A stretch of DNA of 38,068 bases from Alphaproteobacteria bacterium (GTDB lineage Bacteria; Pseudomonadota; Alphaproteobacteria; UBA2966): NCBI GenBank assembly GCA_018650465.1, contig JABIFY010000040.1, forward strand, positions 1 to 38,068, written 5' to 3'. The translations under genes and the position numbers were made by a program. Positions 23,905 to 32,025 of this stretch are shown here, in pieces. Positions within the stretch are counted from its first letter, which is position 1; each line of letters starts with the position of its first letter. The notes under the pieces were generated by a model. It made no database searches and was not told where the DNA came from. It worked only from the letters and a program-made list of their open reading frames with translations.

Positions 23905-23914
23905 TGTCCGGACA
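23905..23914. promoter_or_regulatory. Distal operator of the acd-TRAP operon
   Basis: Perfect TGTCCGGACA (extended TTGTCCGGACAA), seven bases upstream of the -35 and 45 bp centre to centre from the proximal copy; it ends two bases from the stop codon of the deacetylase gene. Confidence 0.75.
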
Positions 23915-23916
23915 AT

Positions 23917-24798
23917 CTATTCCTGGCTTTCTGACCAAGGATTTTCCGAGACAAATCGTTCGGCAATTTCCTGGCGGGAGGTAATCCAGATTTCCGGAAT
24001 CTGGCTGACATATTTCAGGAATTCGTCCAGCGCCCAGATCCGGCCAGGACGGCCGATGATACGAAGGTGAAGACCAACCGAGAGCATGCGGGGGCCTTCT
24101 TTGGTTTCCTCAAGCATCCAGTCAACCGAGTGACGGACATAATCCAGCCATTGAGTTGGCGTATAGGCAGGGGCAACCCAGAACTTCATGTCATTGGTAT
24201 CTATGGCATAAGGCATGACAACCAGTCCGCGCTTGCTACCATCAGCCATCTCAACTGATTTCCAGCGCGGTACGTCATCTGACATGTCATCCATGTGATA
24301 CGTGTAGCCCTCCTCAAGTAGCAAACGATGGGTCTGAGCGGTGTGCAGATACCGGCTTAACCAGCCAGCGGGCCTCGTTCCCATCGTTTTTTCTATACTC
24401 TCGGCGGCCTTGCGAATGAATTCACGCTCGCGGTCTTCCTTGTAGGAAAATTGGTGAACCCAGCGCCAACCGTGCGAACAAACCTCGTGCCCCTGGCGTT
24501 TGATTTCAGCAGCCAGGTCCGGTGCCCGCTCCAGCGAGAGGGCTGCTGCCGTGACGGTTGTCTTTGCTTCGTACTTGTCCAGTAACTTCATGACGCGCGG
24601 ACCACCTGCCCGAATGCCGTACTGGTAGTTGCTCTCGTTGACATAGTTGCGGATGGGAATCTTCAACGCCACACCAAGTTCATCAACCGGCTCCGGCAAC
24701 TTGTCGCCGTCGGCAACATTCATCTCCGAGCCTTCCTCTACATTGATCACAATGGAGAGTGCAAGGCGTTTGCCGTCAGGTAACGTGAAATCAGTCAT
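23917..24798 (-). CDS. PuuE-like hydrolase (allantoinase / cyclic imide hydrolase-like)
   Basis: 293 residues, a good fit to cytoplasmic PuuE-type members of the polysaccharide deacetylase superfamily. Blocks: SIVINVEEGSE (14-24), YQYGIRAGGPRVMKLLDKY, GHEVCSHGWRWVHQ (metal-binding His region), GWLSRYLHTAQTHRLLLEEGYTYHMDDMSDDVPRW. Such enzymes open allantoin or cyclic imides by hydrolysing a C-N bond. The start at 24798 is preferred: the longer reading from 24873 begins with ATGTCCGGACAA, that is inside the operator and at the transcription start. AAGGG precedes 24798. Transcribed from its own operator-bearing promoter; paralogue at 1161. The amidase at 17379 could act on the product. Confidence 0.87.
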   Translation of the reverse strand: MTDFTLPDGKRLALSIVINVEEGSEMNVADGDKLPEPVDELGVALKIPIRNYVNESNYQYGIRAGGPRVMKLLDKYEAKTTVTAAALSLERAPDLAAEIKRQGHEVCSHGWRWVHQFSYKEDREREFIRKAAESIEKTMGTRPAGWLSRYLHTAQTHRLLLEEGYTYHMDDMSDDVPRWKSVEMADGSKRGLVVMPYAIDTNDMKFWVAPAYTPTQWLDYVRHSVDWMLEETKEGPRMLSVGLHLRIIGRPGRIWALDEFLKYVSQIPEIWITSRQEIAERFVSENPWSESQE

Positions 24799-24862
24799 GG
24801 ATGCCGGGCCCTTCAATAAGCATGATGCTCGAACCAGAATACACTTTTTCGGTTCGATTTTT

Positions 24863-24901
24863 TGTCCGGACAAATATTTGATCAGTAGCCGGATTTGTCA
24901 A
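24863..24901 (-). promoter_or_regulatory. Promoter and operator of the PuuE-like hydrolase gene
   Basis: Minus strand: TTGACA (24901-24896), 16 bases, AAATAT (24879-24874), one base, TGTCCGGACA (24872-24863; extended TTTGTCCGGACAAA). The leader to 24798 is about 70 bases. Confidence 0.75.
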
Positions 24902-24931
24902 GTAACAAGCGGTAACTATCAAACATCGACC

Positions 24932-24970
24932 TTGACGAAACAAGATGATCTTTCCTAATTTGTCCGGACC
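24932..24970 (+). promoter_or_regulatory. Promoter and operator of the second CMD-family gene
   Basis: TTGACG (24932-24937), 16 bases, CCTAAT (24954-24959), one base, TGTCCGGACC (24961-24970). This is the only copy with a changed base in the 10-bp core. It is 98 bp centre to centre from the divergent operator at 24863. Confidence 0.68.
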
Positions 24971-24989
24971 GAATTTACGGAGATAGTCT

Positions 24990-25562
24990 ATGCCTGATCC
25001 CGCCCTTGAACGCGTTGCTCGTGAGGACATGAGCGAGCGCATGCGCGATGAATACGATACGGCCCTGAACCTGCGTGATGACGCGACGATGTACGAGGTC
25101 GGGGCCAATGCGCCTGAACTCATGGAATGGTACAAGGACGAATTCTATGGGCGTCTGTTCTATGGAGGACGGGTTGAACCACGCGTCAAAGAGCTGCTGC
25201 GCTACAGGTTATCGATGACGCACGGCTGCGCCTATTGTAACAAGGGAAACCGGGTCGCGGCAGAAACCCACGGCGTCACACCAGAGCAGTTAAAATGGAT
25301 CATGAATGAAGATGCCGATTGCTTCGACGACAAGGACCGGGCCGTTCTTTGGCTCGCCGATCAGATTGTCATGACCAACATGAACGGTCACCTGGGGCCA
25401 GAACTGCACGGTAAACTGAAACCTCACTTTGACGATGCACAAATTTTCGAATTGGGCATGGTTGCAGGAATTCTGACGGGCATGGCCAAATTCATTTTTG
25501 TCTATGATCTGGTCGAAAAAGAAGCGAACTGCCCCATTCAGCCGTTGGAATCCGGGACCTGA
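24990..25562 (+). CDS. Carboxymuconolactone decarboxylase-family (AhpD-like) protein
   Basis: 190 residues, all-helical CMD/AhpD-like. VEPRVKELLRYRLSMTHGCAYCNKGNRVAA (about 62-91) contains the CxxC pair of AhpD-like proteins, but the His that normally follows is missing. Unlike the small CMD protein at 13289, this is the longer form, in which CMD occurs with an extra N-terminal helical part, common beside aromatic or carboxylic acid pathways with unproven activity. GGAG lies eight bases before the ATG, and the predicted transcript starts about 24 bases upstream inside an operator. It is convergent with the MFS gene, 21 bases away. Confidence 0.86.
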   Translation: MPDPALERVAREDMSERMRDEYDTALNLRDDATMYEVGANAPELMEWYKDEFYGRLFYGGRVEPRVKELLRYRLSMTHGCAYCNKGNRVAAETHGVTPEQLKWIMNEDADCFDDKDRAVLWLADQIVMTNMNGHLGPELHGKLKPHFDDAQIFELGMVAGILTGMAKFIFVYDLVEKEANCPIQPLESGT

Positions 25563-25583
25563 TCGCCAGACTTTCTGAACCGT

Positions 25584-26780
25584 CTAATGTTCCTCGCTTG
25601 ATCTGACCGCTCGTCTGAAAATCAGCCAAAATAATGACATCGCGACGAACCCTTCGGCGCTCATGATCAACAGAGCCTTGCCGCTGCCGAGCCAGTCCGC
25701 CATATAGCCAAGCACCGAAAACCCGACAGGTGCTATGCCGATACAGAGGGTTAGAATGCCAAACATACGACTTCGCTGATCAGGGGGTGACAGGCGATAA
25801 ATGATCATGACTTGCGACGTCGCAAAGAACCCACCGCCAAATCCTGCAAACAATATCCCGAATACAACAAGTGGTACATCCTGGCCCATGCCGATTGCCA
25901 GGATACCCGTGAAGCTCCCCAACACACCGATCATATAGGTCGTCCAGATATTGCCGATAGTTTTCGCGTTACCGGCAATCAATGCACCTGCCATCGCACC
26001 AACCCCTTCCAATGCCGCGATCATGCCCACTGAGTCGGGTGCCAGGCCGAGGGTTTGTTTACCGATGACAGGAATAAGAGTTGTAAAGGGGAAGCCAAAC
26101 AGATTGAAGATCAGAGTGATGCTGAACGCCGCCAGAATGTCACGTCGCGTCGCAGCATATTTGAAACCGGCCCATATTTCAGGCAGCAATTTCGCCGCAA
26201 CTGCCTGAAAGTTTTTCACCGGCGCAATCAACCGATATGCCAGAAGAGTGGAAATCAAATACAGCGCCATGGACACGACCAAAATGCCCTTCACACCCAA
26301 AGACGCCATGAGCAAGCCGCCAAACAAGGGGCCCGCAGCCCGCGTCAAGGTGCTGCCAGCCGTATCAAATGACAATATCCGCGACAAAAGATCCGGCCCG
26401 GCCAGCAGCCCGATCAGGTTGCGACGTGCCGGGAAATCCGTCGTCCAGTAGATCCCGCCGAGAATGATTGCAATGGCGAGATGCCACAGTTCGAGTTGAT
26501 CAGTTAGCACTAACCAGGCCATAACGCTTGAGGACAAAGACATCGCTGCCAATGAGTATCGCAAGACGTTCTGATGGCCGAAGCGATCAACCAGACCGCC
26601 CATGACAGCGCCAAAAATCACAAATGGCAAAAACCTGAGCATGGTGAATGTCGACACCATGAAGGCTGATCCCGTCACGTCATAGACGTAAATGCCAAAG
26701 GCCAGAAATTCGAGCCAGCGAATAATCCCGGAGAACATACCGATCAGCCAAACGCGACGAATGTCAGCGTGGGTCAGCAA
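25584..26780 (-). CDS. MFS transporter
   Basis: 398 residues, 10-12 membrane segments. The N-terminus (ADIRRVWLIGMFSGIIRWLEFLAFGIYVYDVTGSAFMVST) and the loop GGLVDRFGHQNVLRYS, a variant of the MFS motif A, place it in the major facilitator superfamily, in the branch near the enterobactin-exporter-like MFS_3 group. It is therefore probably an exporter or proton-driven porter in the inner membrane. Start uncertain: TTG 26780 has no clear ribosome site, and the frame is open upstream to 26882 without ATG. Last gene after CaiB, cupin and TauD on the same strand. Substrate unknown. Confidence 0.85.
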   Translation of the reverse strand: MLTHADIRRVWLIGMFSGIIRWLEFLAFGIYVYDVTGSAFMVSTFTMLRFLPFVIFGAVMGGLVDRFGHQNVLRYSLAAMSLSSSVMAWLVLTDQLELWHLAIAIILGGIYWTTDFPARRNLIGLLAGPDLLSRILSFDTAGSTLTRAAGPLFGGLLMASLGVKGILVVSMALYLISTLLAYRLIAPVKNFQAVAAKLLPEIWAGFKYAATRRDILAAFSITLIFNLFGFPFTTLIPVIGKQTLGLAPDSVGMIAALEGVGAMAGALIAGNAKTIGNIWTTYMIGVLGSFTGILAIGMGQDVPLVVFGILFAGFGGGFFATSQVMIIYRLSPPDQRSRMFGILTLCIGIAPVGFSVLGYMADWLGSGKALLIMSAEGFVAMSLFWLIFRRAVRSSEEH

Positions 26781-26882
26781 TAATTGCAGTGAAGTTGTGG
26801 CGTTATTTGAAGTGATTGCTTTGTCTTTTTTCGCTGCCTGCGGGCATAAATCTTTGTGTTCTGAGCCAGAACATACCAGTTG

Positions 26883-27950
26883 TCAGGTAATTTCAAGCCT
26901 GGCGTCTGTCTTTGTTCCCGGTACAACAACGGCTCCCCGATCTCCAACATCAATACTTTCCTGCCGATCAAGATAGACAGGCGCCAGCTCTCGTCCCCTT
27001 GAAGGACATAACCACAAACGAAGCAAATGGCGCTTTCGTTCACGGTCCGGCCAATCCTGAAAAGCCGTGCGATCGTGCAAAATCTGGTAGTTGTGGAGAA
27101 ACTGAATATCGCCTGGTTCAAAATCAACTGTCAAATTCAGGCCCGGATCTTCACAAAGAGCCTGAAACAAATCCAGGGCCTCAGTCTGTATTTCCGTCAA
27201 CCGCGGCACTTCCGGAAATCGTTGTCCGGAATCAATATAGGGCCGCGTAAATCCGGTCGTCAAAAGCCCGTGGTGCCAACTGAAAATGGGCATTTCATAC
27301 CAGGGATTTTTGCCCTCAGGGTTTTCACCACGGCGATCTACATAGAACGGCGCAAACAATTCCTGCATCAAATCGGGTCTACGGCGGTACATTTCGTTGT
27401 AAACCGTGACTGAACTCAGAATACTGCTTGCCCCGCCGCTCATCGACTTGCGCCAACACAGAAGCCCGACAATATCGGATGGATCTGTATGGTAGTTCTG
27501 CCGTGCAGAAGTCTGATAGAGGCGGGCATTGGGATCATCTGCGGAGCGCGACAGATCGATGACGTGCCCCAACAAGTCACCATTCGCGTTCTGGGATGTG
27601 GGTTTCCCGAGATAGCTGCCCAATCCCCAATAGGCCCGGGCCGCTGTTTCGAAGTCATACCGGTCCACCGGCAAGCCGCGGATGAGGACAAAACCTCGCC
27701 CCTCAAGCAGTTCGGTCAACAAGTCGTCAAGACGCGGTCCCAACGTCGGTAGTGGAAAGTGGGCTTTGTCGATATCTTTGATTTGGAGAGCGAGACTGGC
27801 TTTGATGGCCGCCTCAATTTCCTGAATATCTTGATCCTGCAGTTGAAAAATCCATTGCCGGGAGTTGGCCATATCCTTCCCATACCAGGCCGAAGCACCG
27901 GTGATCAGTCCATCTGGCATATCAAACTGCATATTTCCGGCGTCGCCCAT
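26883..27950 (-). CDS. TauD/TfdA-family Fe(II)/2-oxoglutarate dioxygenase
   Basis: 355 residues from ATG 27950. The Fe ligands are visible: His154 and Asp156 in NYHTDPSD and distal His292 in ILHDRTAFQDW, followed by Arg in RHLLRLWL for 2-oxoglutarate. Enzymes of this family hydroxylate small acids, amino acids, betaines or sulfonates with loss of CO2 from 2-oxoglutarate. GLPVDRYDFETAARAYWGLGSYLGKPTSQN and GGASSILSSVTVYNEMYRRRPDL are typical of a subgroup close to gamma-butyrobetaine and proline-type hydroxylases. It lies 39 bases after the cupin gene in the CaiB-cupin-TauD-MFS run. Substrate unknown. Confidence 0.9.
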   Translation of the reverse strand: MGDAGNMQFDMPDGLITGASAWYGKDMANSRQWIFQLQDQDIQEIEAAIKASLALQIKDIDKAHFPLPTLGPRLDDLLTELLEGRGFVLIRGLPVDRYDFETAARAYWGLGSYLGKPTSQNANGDLLGHVIDLSRSADDPNARLYQTSARQNYHTDPSDIVGLLCWRKSMSGGASSILSSVTVYNEMYRRRPDLMQELFAPFYVDRRGENPEGKNPWYEMPIFSWHHGLLTTGFTRPYIDSGQRFPEVPRLTEIQTEALDLFQALCEDPGLNLTVDFEPGDIQFLHNYQILHDRTAFQDWPDRERKRHLLRLWLCPSRGRELAPVYLDRQESIDVGDRGAVVVPGTKTDARLEIT

Positions 27951-27989
27951 GGTCAAACCTGTATCAAGATAAATTCAATTCAGTTCAGT

Positions 27990-28412
27990 TCAGGCTTCGA
28001 GTTCGATAGTCTCCGGGTCACCCGGTACATAGATTTCAAGCACAGTGTAATCATCGGAACAATCGATAAGCCAGTGGGCCAATTCGGGTTCCTGGTACAT
28101 GCACGACCCGACATCCATCCGAACCTCGCCAACCCCTTCAAAATGCGTCAAAGACCAGCCCTGGATCACATAAGCCATGTGGAAATCGACCTTGTGGTAG
28201 TGCTTTTGAATTGCACCATCAGGAGACTTTCGAGGCCGCACAAGATGAGCCCGCAACTTGCCGCCGGTCTGGTCGTAAATACCTAGATCGCGATAACTGT
28301 AATTCTTCTTCTTGTTGTCATCCCACTCAGATTCGCTTTCGTGGCTGACGGAAAGTTTTCCTTGTGAAAAACTCTTGGGTCCGTACTTGTCACCTTGATT
28401 TTGATCACTCAA
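27990..28412 (-). CDS. Cupin-domain protein
   Basis: 140 residues, a single small beta-barrel. Metal ligand candidates are in IQKHYHKVDFHMAYVIQGWSLTHFEG (His-x-His, then His) and the C-terminal ELAHWLI, the two cupin motifs. The hydrophilic N-terminus to residue 40 is probably flexible. Start is TTG 28412, with GGGGGG shortly upstream. It sits between CaiB and the TauD gene, so it may be a small-molecule isomerase, dioxygenase or sensor for that pathway, but nothing fixes the reaction. Confidence 0.82.
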   Translation of the reverse strand: MSDQNQGDKYGPKSFSQGKLSVSHESESEWDDNKKKNYSYRDLGIYDQTGGKLRAHLVRPRKSPDGAIQKHYHKVDFHMAYVIQGWSLTHFEGVGEVRMDVGSCMYQEPELAHWLIDCSDDYTVLEIYVPGDPETIELEA

Positions 28413-28500
28413 TTGCTTCCCCCCCGATCAGAGCACTGCTTGAGAAGCAATGATTGGATTCACTTTGGCCGCAAAAGCGAATTGATGCAAACATGACGGT

Positions 28501-29694
28501 TTAGATAACTTTCTGCTCACGTAGTTCGTCAATGCGTTCAGGGGAATAGCCAAGATCGTGCAGAATTTCATCATTGTGCTCTCCACATTCCGGGGGTGCT
28601 ACAACCAGGCTACTGGGTGTTCGCTCAAGTTCTACGGGTTGGCCAACCATTTCCATTTCACCATGTTTTTCCGACCGAACGGACTGTGTGATATCCAGAT
28701 GCTGGACCTGTGGATCGGCAAAAGTCTGGTCAATAGTGTTGATCGGACCGCATGGCACGCCAGCCTCGTTCAGTGCATCAACCCAATGTGCTGACGAAGC
28801 CGTCTTCGTTATTGCTGCGATCTGCGCGTTCAGGTCAGTCCGGTTTTTTGAACGCATCTCCTCAGTCCGGAAATCCGGGTGATCGACCAGATCATCCAGC
28901 CCAAGAGCTGAGCAAAACCGCTGCCAGATCGGCTTGCCTGTAACGGAGATATTGATTTCACCGTCTGCGGTTTCAAAAACCCCCGTGGGAATACTTGTCG
29001 GATGATTATTACCAGCCTGCTGCGGTACCTTGCCGTCGATCAGCCACCGCGCCGACTGGAAATCAAGCATAAAAATCTGGGCTTGCAAAAGCGAAGTATG
29101 AAGCCATTGGCCCTTGCCTGATTTTTCACGCTCCAGCAGGGCAACAAGAATACCTTGCGCCGCGAACAATCCGGCGGTTAGATCTGCGATCGGAATACCA
29201 ACACGCATCGGGCCTTCGTCTGCCTGTCCGGTAATGGACATCAGGCCGCCCATGCCCTGGGCGATTTGGTCAAATCCAGGACGGGTGGCATAAGGCCCAC
29301 TTTGACCAAAACCGGAAATGCTGGCGTAGATCAGTCCGGGATTTTCAACACTTAGTGTTTCGTAGTCGATCCCGAGGCGGTGTTTTACATCCGGGCGAAA
29401 GTTTTCAACGATCACGTCCGCCTTTTGCACCAATTGCCCAAAAATCGTCACGCCTTCCGGATCTTTCAGATTCAGGGAAAGAGAGCGTTTATTGCGGTGC
29501 AGGTTTTGAAAATCTGAGCCTTCCCTGGCACCGCCCATCTGCTCGCCACCGGTCAGGGATTCCGGCATTTCTACTTTGATGACGTTTGCGCCCCAGTCGG
29601 CCAATTGACGCACACAGGTGGGTCCTGAACGGACGCGGGTCAAATCCAGAACTGTATATTGCTCCAGTGCAGAGGACGCGGGAGAATGGGGCAT
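28501..29694 (-). CDS. CaiB/BaiF (family III) CoA-transferase (second)
   Basis: 397 residues from ATG 29694, which follows AGGA by seven bases; a longer frame to 29775 has an unlikely N-terminus. The signature TVLDLTRVRSGPTCVRQLADWGANVIKVE (14-42) and catalytic Asp171 in IPIADLTAG are present. Family III CoA-transferases activate an acid with CoA from another acyl-CoA. First gene of CaiB-cupin-TauD-MFS, divergent from the ABC importer, with a palindromic site between. It carries no TGTCCGGACA site, so this module looks separately controlled. Confidence 0.92.
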   Translation of the reverse strand: MPHSPASSALEQYTVLDLTRVRSGPTCVRQLADWGANVIKVEMPESLTGGEQMGGAREGSDFQNLHRNKRSLSLNLKDPEGVTIFGQLVQKADVIVENFRPDVKHRLGIDYETLSVENPGLIYASISGFGQSGPYATRPGFDQIAQGMGGLMSITGQADEGPMRVGIPIADLTAGLFAAQGILVALLEREKSGKGQWLHTSLLQAQIFMLDFQSARWLIDGKVPQQAGNNHPTSIPTGVFETADGEINISVTGKPIWQRFCSALGLDDLVDHPDFRTEEMRSKNRTDLNAQIAAITKTASSAHWVDALNEAGVPCGPINTIDQTFADPQVQHLDITQSVRSEKHGEMEMVGQPVELERTPSSLVVAPPECGEHNDEILHDLGYSPERIDELREQKVI

Positions 29695-29726
29695 GGATGG
29701 TTCCTGTGATTTTAGGGTCGAATAAG

Positions 29727-29738
29727 TATATCGATATA
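29727..29738. promoter_or_regulatory. Palindrome in the divergent CaiB/ABC region
   Basis: TATATCGATATA is a perfect 12-bp palindrome, 33 bases upstream of the CaiB start and 150 bases from the ABC receptor start. Its place between two divergent operons suggests an operator, but AT-rich palindromes also arise by chance. Confidence 0.35.
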
Positions 29739-29889
29739 TCATTTGTAGAAAGCGCATCAAATGAGTACCATTCATAGACCATTATAATAAATAGCTTCGA
29801 TAAAATTGATCAAAACCATATTTCAGGGGAAAAGTTGGTGTGAAACGGGCACTTACCGAACGCTCGTTGCGCCACGAAAGGGAGAAATC

Positions 29890-31065
29890 ATGAATCAGCA
29901 AGAATTTACACGACGTCTCATGCTTAAAAGTTTGACAGCCGCAGCGGCGGTGACAGCAACCGGTGGCTTATCGCTGGCCAGCGCCCAGGCGGCGGGACCG
30001 CTCAAGCTGTGGACAATTGGCCTGGCAAAGGTCGGTGCCAAAGACTGGAGCGCAATGGAAGCCCAGGCCGGTATCAAGGTGGCCTATAACGCCAAAAGCG
30101 GCAGCGCCAGCGAAGCCATTCAGAAAATGGTCGTCGGTGATGGCTCCAAGCTCTACGATGCCCTTTCCGATAACGGCGGCGGCATGGAAGATGCCCTCGG
30201 CGGTGAAGGCGTGATTGAAGCTCTTGATACTTCAAGAATCTCTAATTGGAAAAATATACTTCCGATCTACAACGAAGGTGGTCTGGCCGCAGGCACCATT
30301 CGCAACAAGGGTAAGGTCGTTTCAGTTCCCTATATCGGCAATGCCGACTCACTGGCCTATAACCATGGCAAGACTGGTGGTGATCTCAACAGTTGGGAAG
30401 CCCTGTTTGATTCGCAGTTTCGGGGCCGGGCTGCCATGCAGAACGACTTTGGTCCGACTTTGACCAATACGGCGATTTACCTCAAACAATCCGGCAAACA
30501 GGATATCGAAAATCCTTCCGACATGACGCCTGCAGAAGTGAAAGGCGTCTCTCAGTTCCTGATTGATCTGAAAAAGAAGGGACATTTCCGGACCTTCTGG
30601 GACGGCTTCGGAAACGGCGTGCAGATTTTAGCCAGTGAAGAAGTTCTCGTTGCTTCGTGCTGGGAGCCAATCCAGATCATTGCCTCTCGCAAGAGCAAGC
30701 TGGACATTCGCTATGGCACAATGAAAGAAGGCCATCAGACCTGGAACAACATGTTCATGCTGACCAAGGGTGGCAAGGCCCGCGGACAGGAACAGGCCTT
30801 TTATGATCTGATGAATGTTTACCTGTCGCCGTGGTTTGGTGCCCGGACCCTGAAGGGCCTCGGTTTTACGCCGCAAATGCAGGGTGTAAACGAATATGTC
30901 GACGCTAACCCGAAAGATTTCGATGCGGCCGCCAAGGCGGAAATTGCAGCTCGTTTGAAAAACAAAAACGATCGCAACATTGTTTCCGGTAATTCCTGGC
31001 AGAATGTTTTCCCGAAAAATATTCGCGCGTATCAGGACTGGTGGGCGAAAGTCCAGGCGGCCTAG
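29890..31065 (+). CDS. ABC transporter substrate-binding protein (Pot/Fbp type)
   Basis: 391 residues from ATG 29890, four bases after GGGAG in AAAGGGAG; the earlier frame from 29806 adds an improbable leader. The N-terminus RRLMLKSLTAAAAVTATGGLSLASAQA is a signal with a twin Arg, so Tat export is possible. The body (LKLWTIGLAKVGAKDW, VGDGSKLYDALSDNGGG, FRGRAAMQND) resembles type-II receptors of polyamine, iron or thiamine importers. Periplasmic receptor for the two permeases and ATPase that follow. Its ligand may be the substrate of the divergent CaiB-cupin-TauD module. Confidence 0.9.
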   Translation: MNQQEFTRRLMLKSLTAAAAVTATGGLSLASAQAAGPLKLWTIGLAKVGAKDWSAMEAQAGIKVAYNAKSGSASEAIQKMVVGDGSKLYDALSDNGGGMEDALGGEGVIEALDTSRISNWKNILPIYNEGGLAAGTIRNKGKVVSVPYIGNADSLAYNHGKTGGDLNSWEALFDSQFRGRAAMQNDFGPTLTNTAIYLKQSGKQDIENPSDMTPAEVKGVSQFLIDLKKKGHFRTFWDGFGNGVQILASEEVLVASCWEPIQIIASRKSKLDIRYGTMKEGHQTWNNMFMLTKGGKARGQEQAFYDLMNVYLSPWFGARTLKGLGFTPQMQGVNEYVDANPKDFDAAAKAEIAARLKNKNDRNIVSGNSWQNVFPKNIRAYQDWWAKVQAA

Positions 31066-31076
31066 GGAAATCCGGT

Positions 31077-32021
31077 TTGACTAATCCGGTTTCAACGAGC
31101 CCGAAAAACAAGAATGAGGGACGAGGTGGGAGAAATCCTGCCTCGTCGCTTTTCGTCAGGTATCCGCGGTTAGGCGACACGGCAGGGAAAATCCTGTTCG
31201 CCGTGCCTGTTGCCTTCATGTGTCTGTTTTTTGCGTTGCCCCTGGCGCTGACCTATGTCTGGAGCTTTTTTGAACGCACAATGTTCTGGATGAAGCCAGG
31301 CTTTACGCTTTTTTCCTACCATAATTTTTTCACTTCTGCGCGGCTGGAAAACTTCCTCGCTTCGATGGGCCATTCCAGCATTTCCGTTATCGTCGCCTTT
31401 ATATTCGGCTTCCCCATTGCCGTCTTCATTCGCCGACGAATCCCGCAGGTCGCCCAACACCGGGTAATCCTGCTTTTCATTTTACCCTTTGCTGTCTCCG
31501 AGATTATCCGGATATTTGCCCTGCGACCGTTCCTCCAGCGCAACGGACTGGTCAACAACATTTTGCTTGAACTGGGTGTTATTTCCGAGCCCATTACCGC
31601 AATTTTGTACACGCCGATGGGCGTTATTATTGGCGAAGTCCTGTCCTTTCTGCCCTTTATCGTCTTCGCCGGATTTCTCGCTATGGAAGCCGTGCCAAAG
31701 TATGTTTTCGAAATTTGTGAGGACCTCGGCGCCAGCCAATACAGAGTTTTTGTCGACGTCATTTTACCGTTGGCGGCACCCGGTATTTTTGCCGGCAGCG
31801 TATTCATTTTCGTCAACGGTCTGGGCGTGGCGTTACTGCCAAACATCCTTGGTGGACCAGGGGCGGTGAACGCGGGCCTGATTGCCACCCAGGCGATCAC
31901 TGCACTTGATTTTCCATTGGCCATGGCTGTCAACGCCATCATGATGACGACATTGCTGGGTCTCTTGTATATCGGTCACAAGTTGTTCGACCTGACCAAA
32001 ATCCTGTCACCGATGAGTTGA
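31077..32021 (+). CDS. ABC transporter permease (PotB-like)
   Basis: About 315 residues with six membrane segments. The EAA-type cytoplasmic loop is seen at FEICEDLGASQYRVFVDVILPLAAPGI, the ATPase-contact motif. The start is uncertain: a frame from GTG 31041 would overlap the receptor gene by 25 bases, while TTG 31077 lies eight bases after AGGGA and 11 bases after that gene ends. I prefer the latter. The first 40 residues are polar (PKNKNEGRGGRNP) and cytoplasmic. It pairs with the permease at 32026. Confidence 0.85.
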   Translation: MTNPVSTSPKNKNEGRGGRNPASSLFVRYPRLGDTAGKILFAVPVAFMCLFFALPLALTYVWSFFERTMFWMKPGFTLFSYHNFFTSARLENFLASMGHSSISVIVAFIFGFPIAVFIRRRIPQVAQHRVILLFILPFAVSEIIRIFALRPFLQRNGLVNNILLELGVISEPITAILYTPMGVIIGEVLSFLPFIVFAGFLAMEAVPKYVFEICEDLGASQYRVFVDVILPLAAPGIFAGSVFIFVNGLGVALLPNILGGPGAVNAGLIATQAITALDFPLAMAVNAIMMTTLLGLLYIGHKLFDLTKILSPMS

Positions 32022-32025
32022 TCCC

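Noticed and set aside
25852-25866. Copy of the ATATCCCGAA arm of the second palindrome
   Set aside because: It lies within the MFS gene, encodes an ordinary hydrophobic stretch and has no second arm.
27222-27233. TTGTCCGGAATC resembling the operator
   Set aside because: One arm only, inside the TauD coding sequence (Asp-Ser-Gly-Gln).
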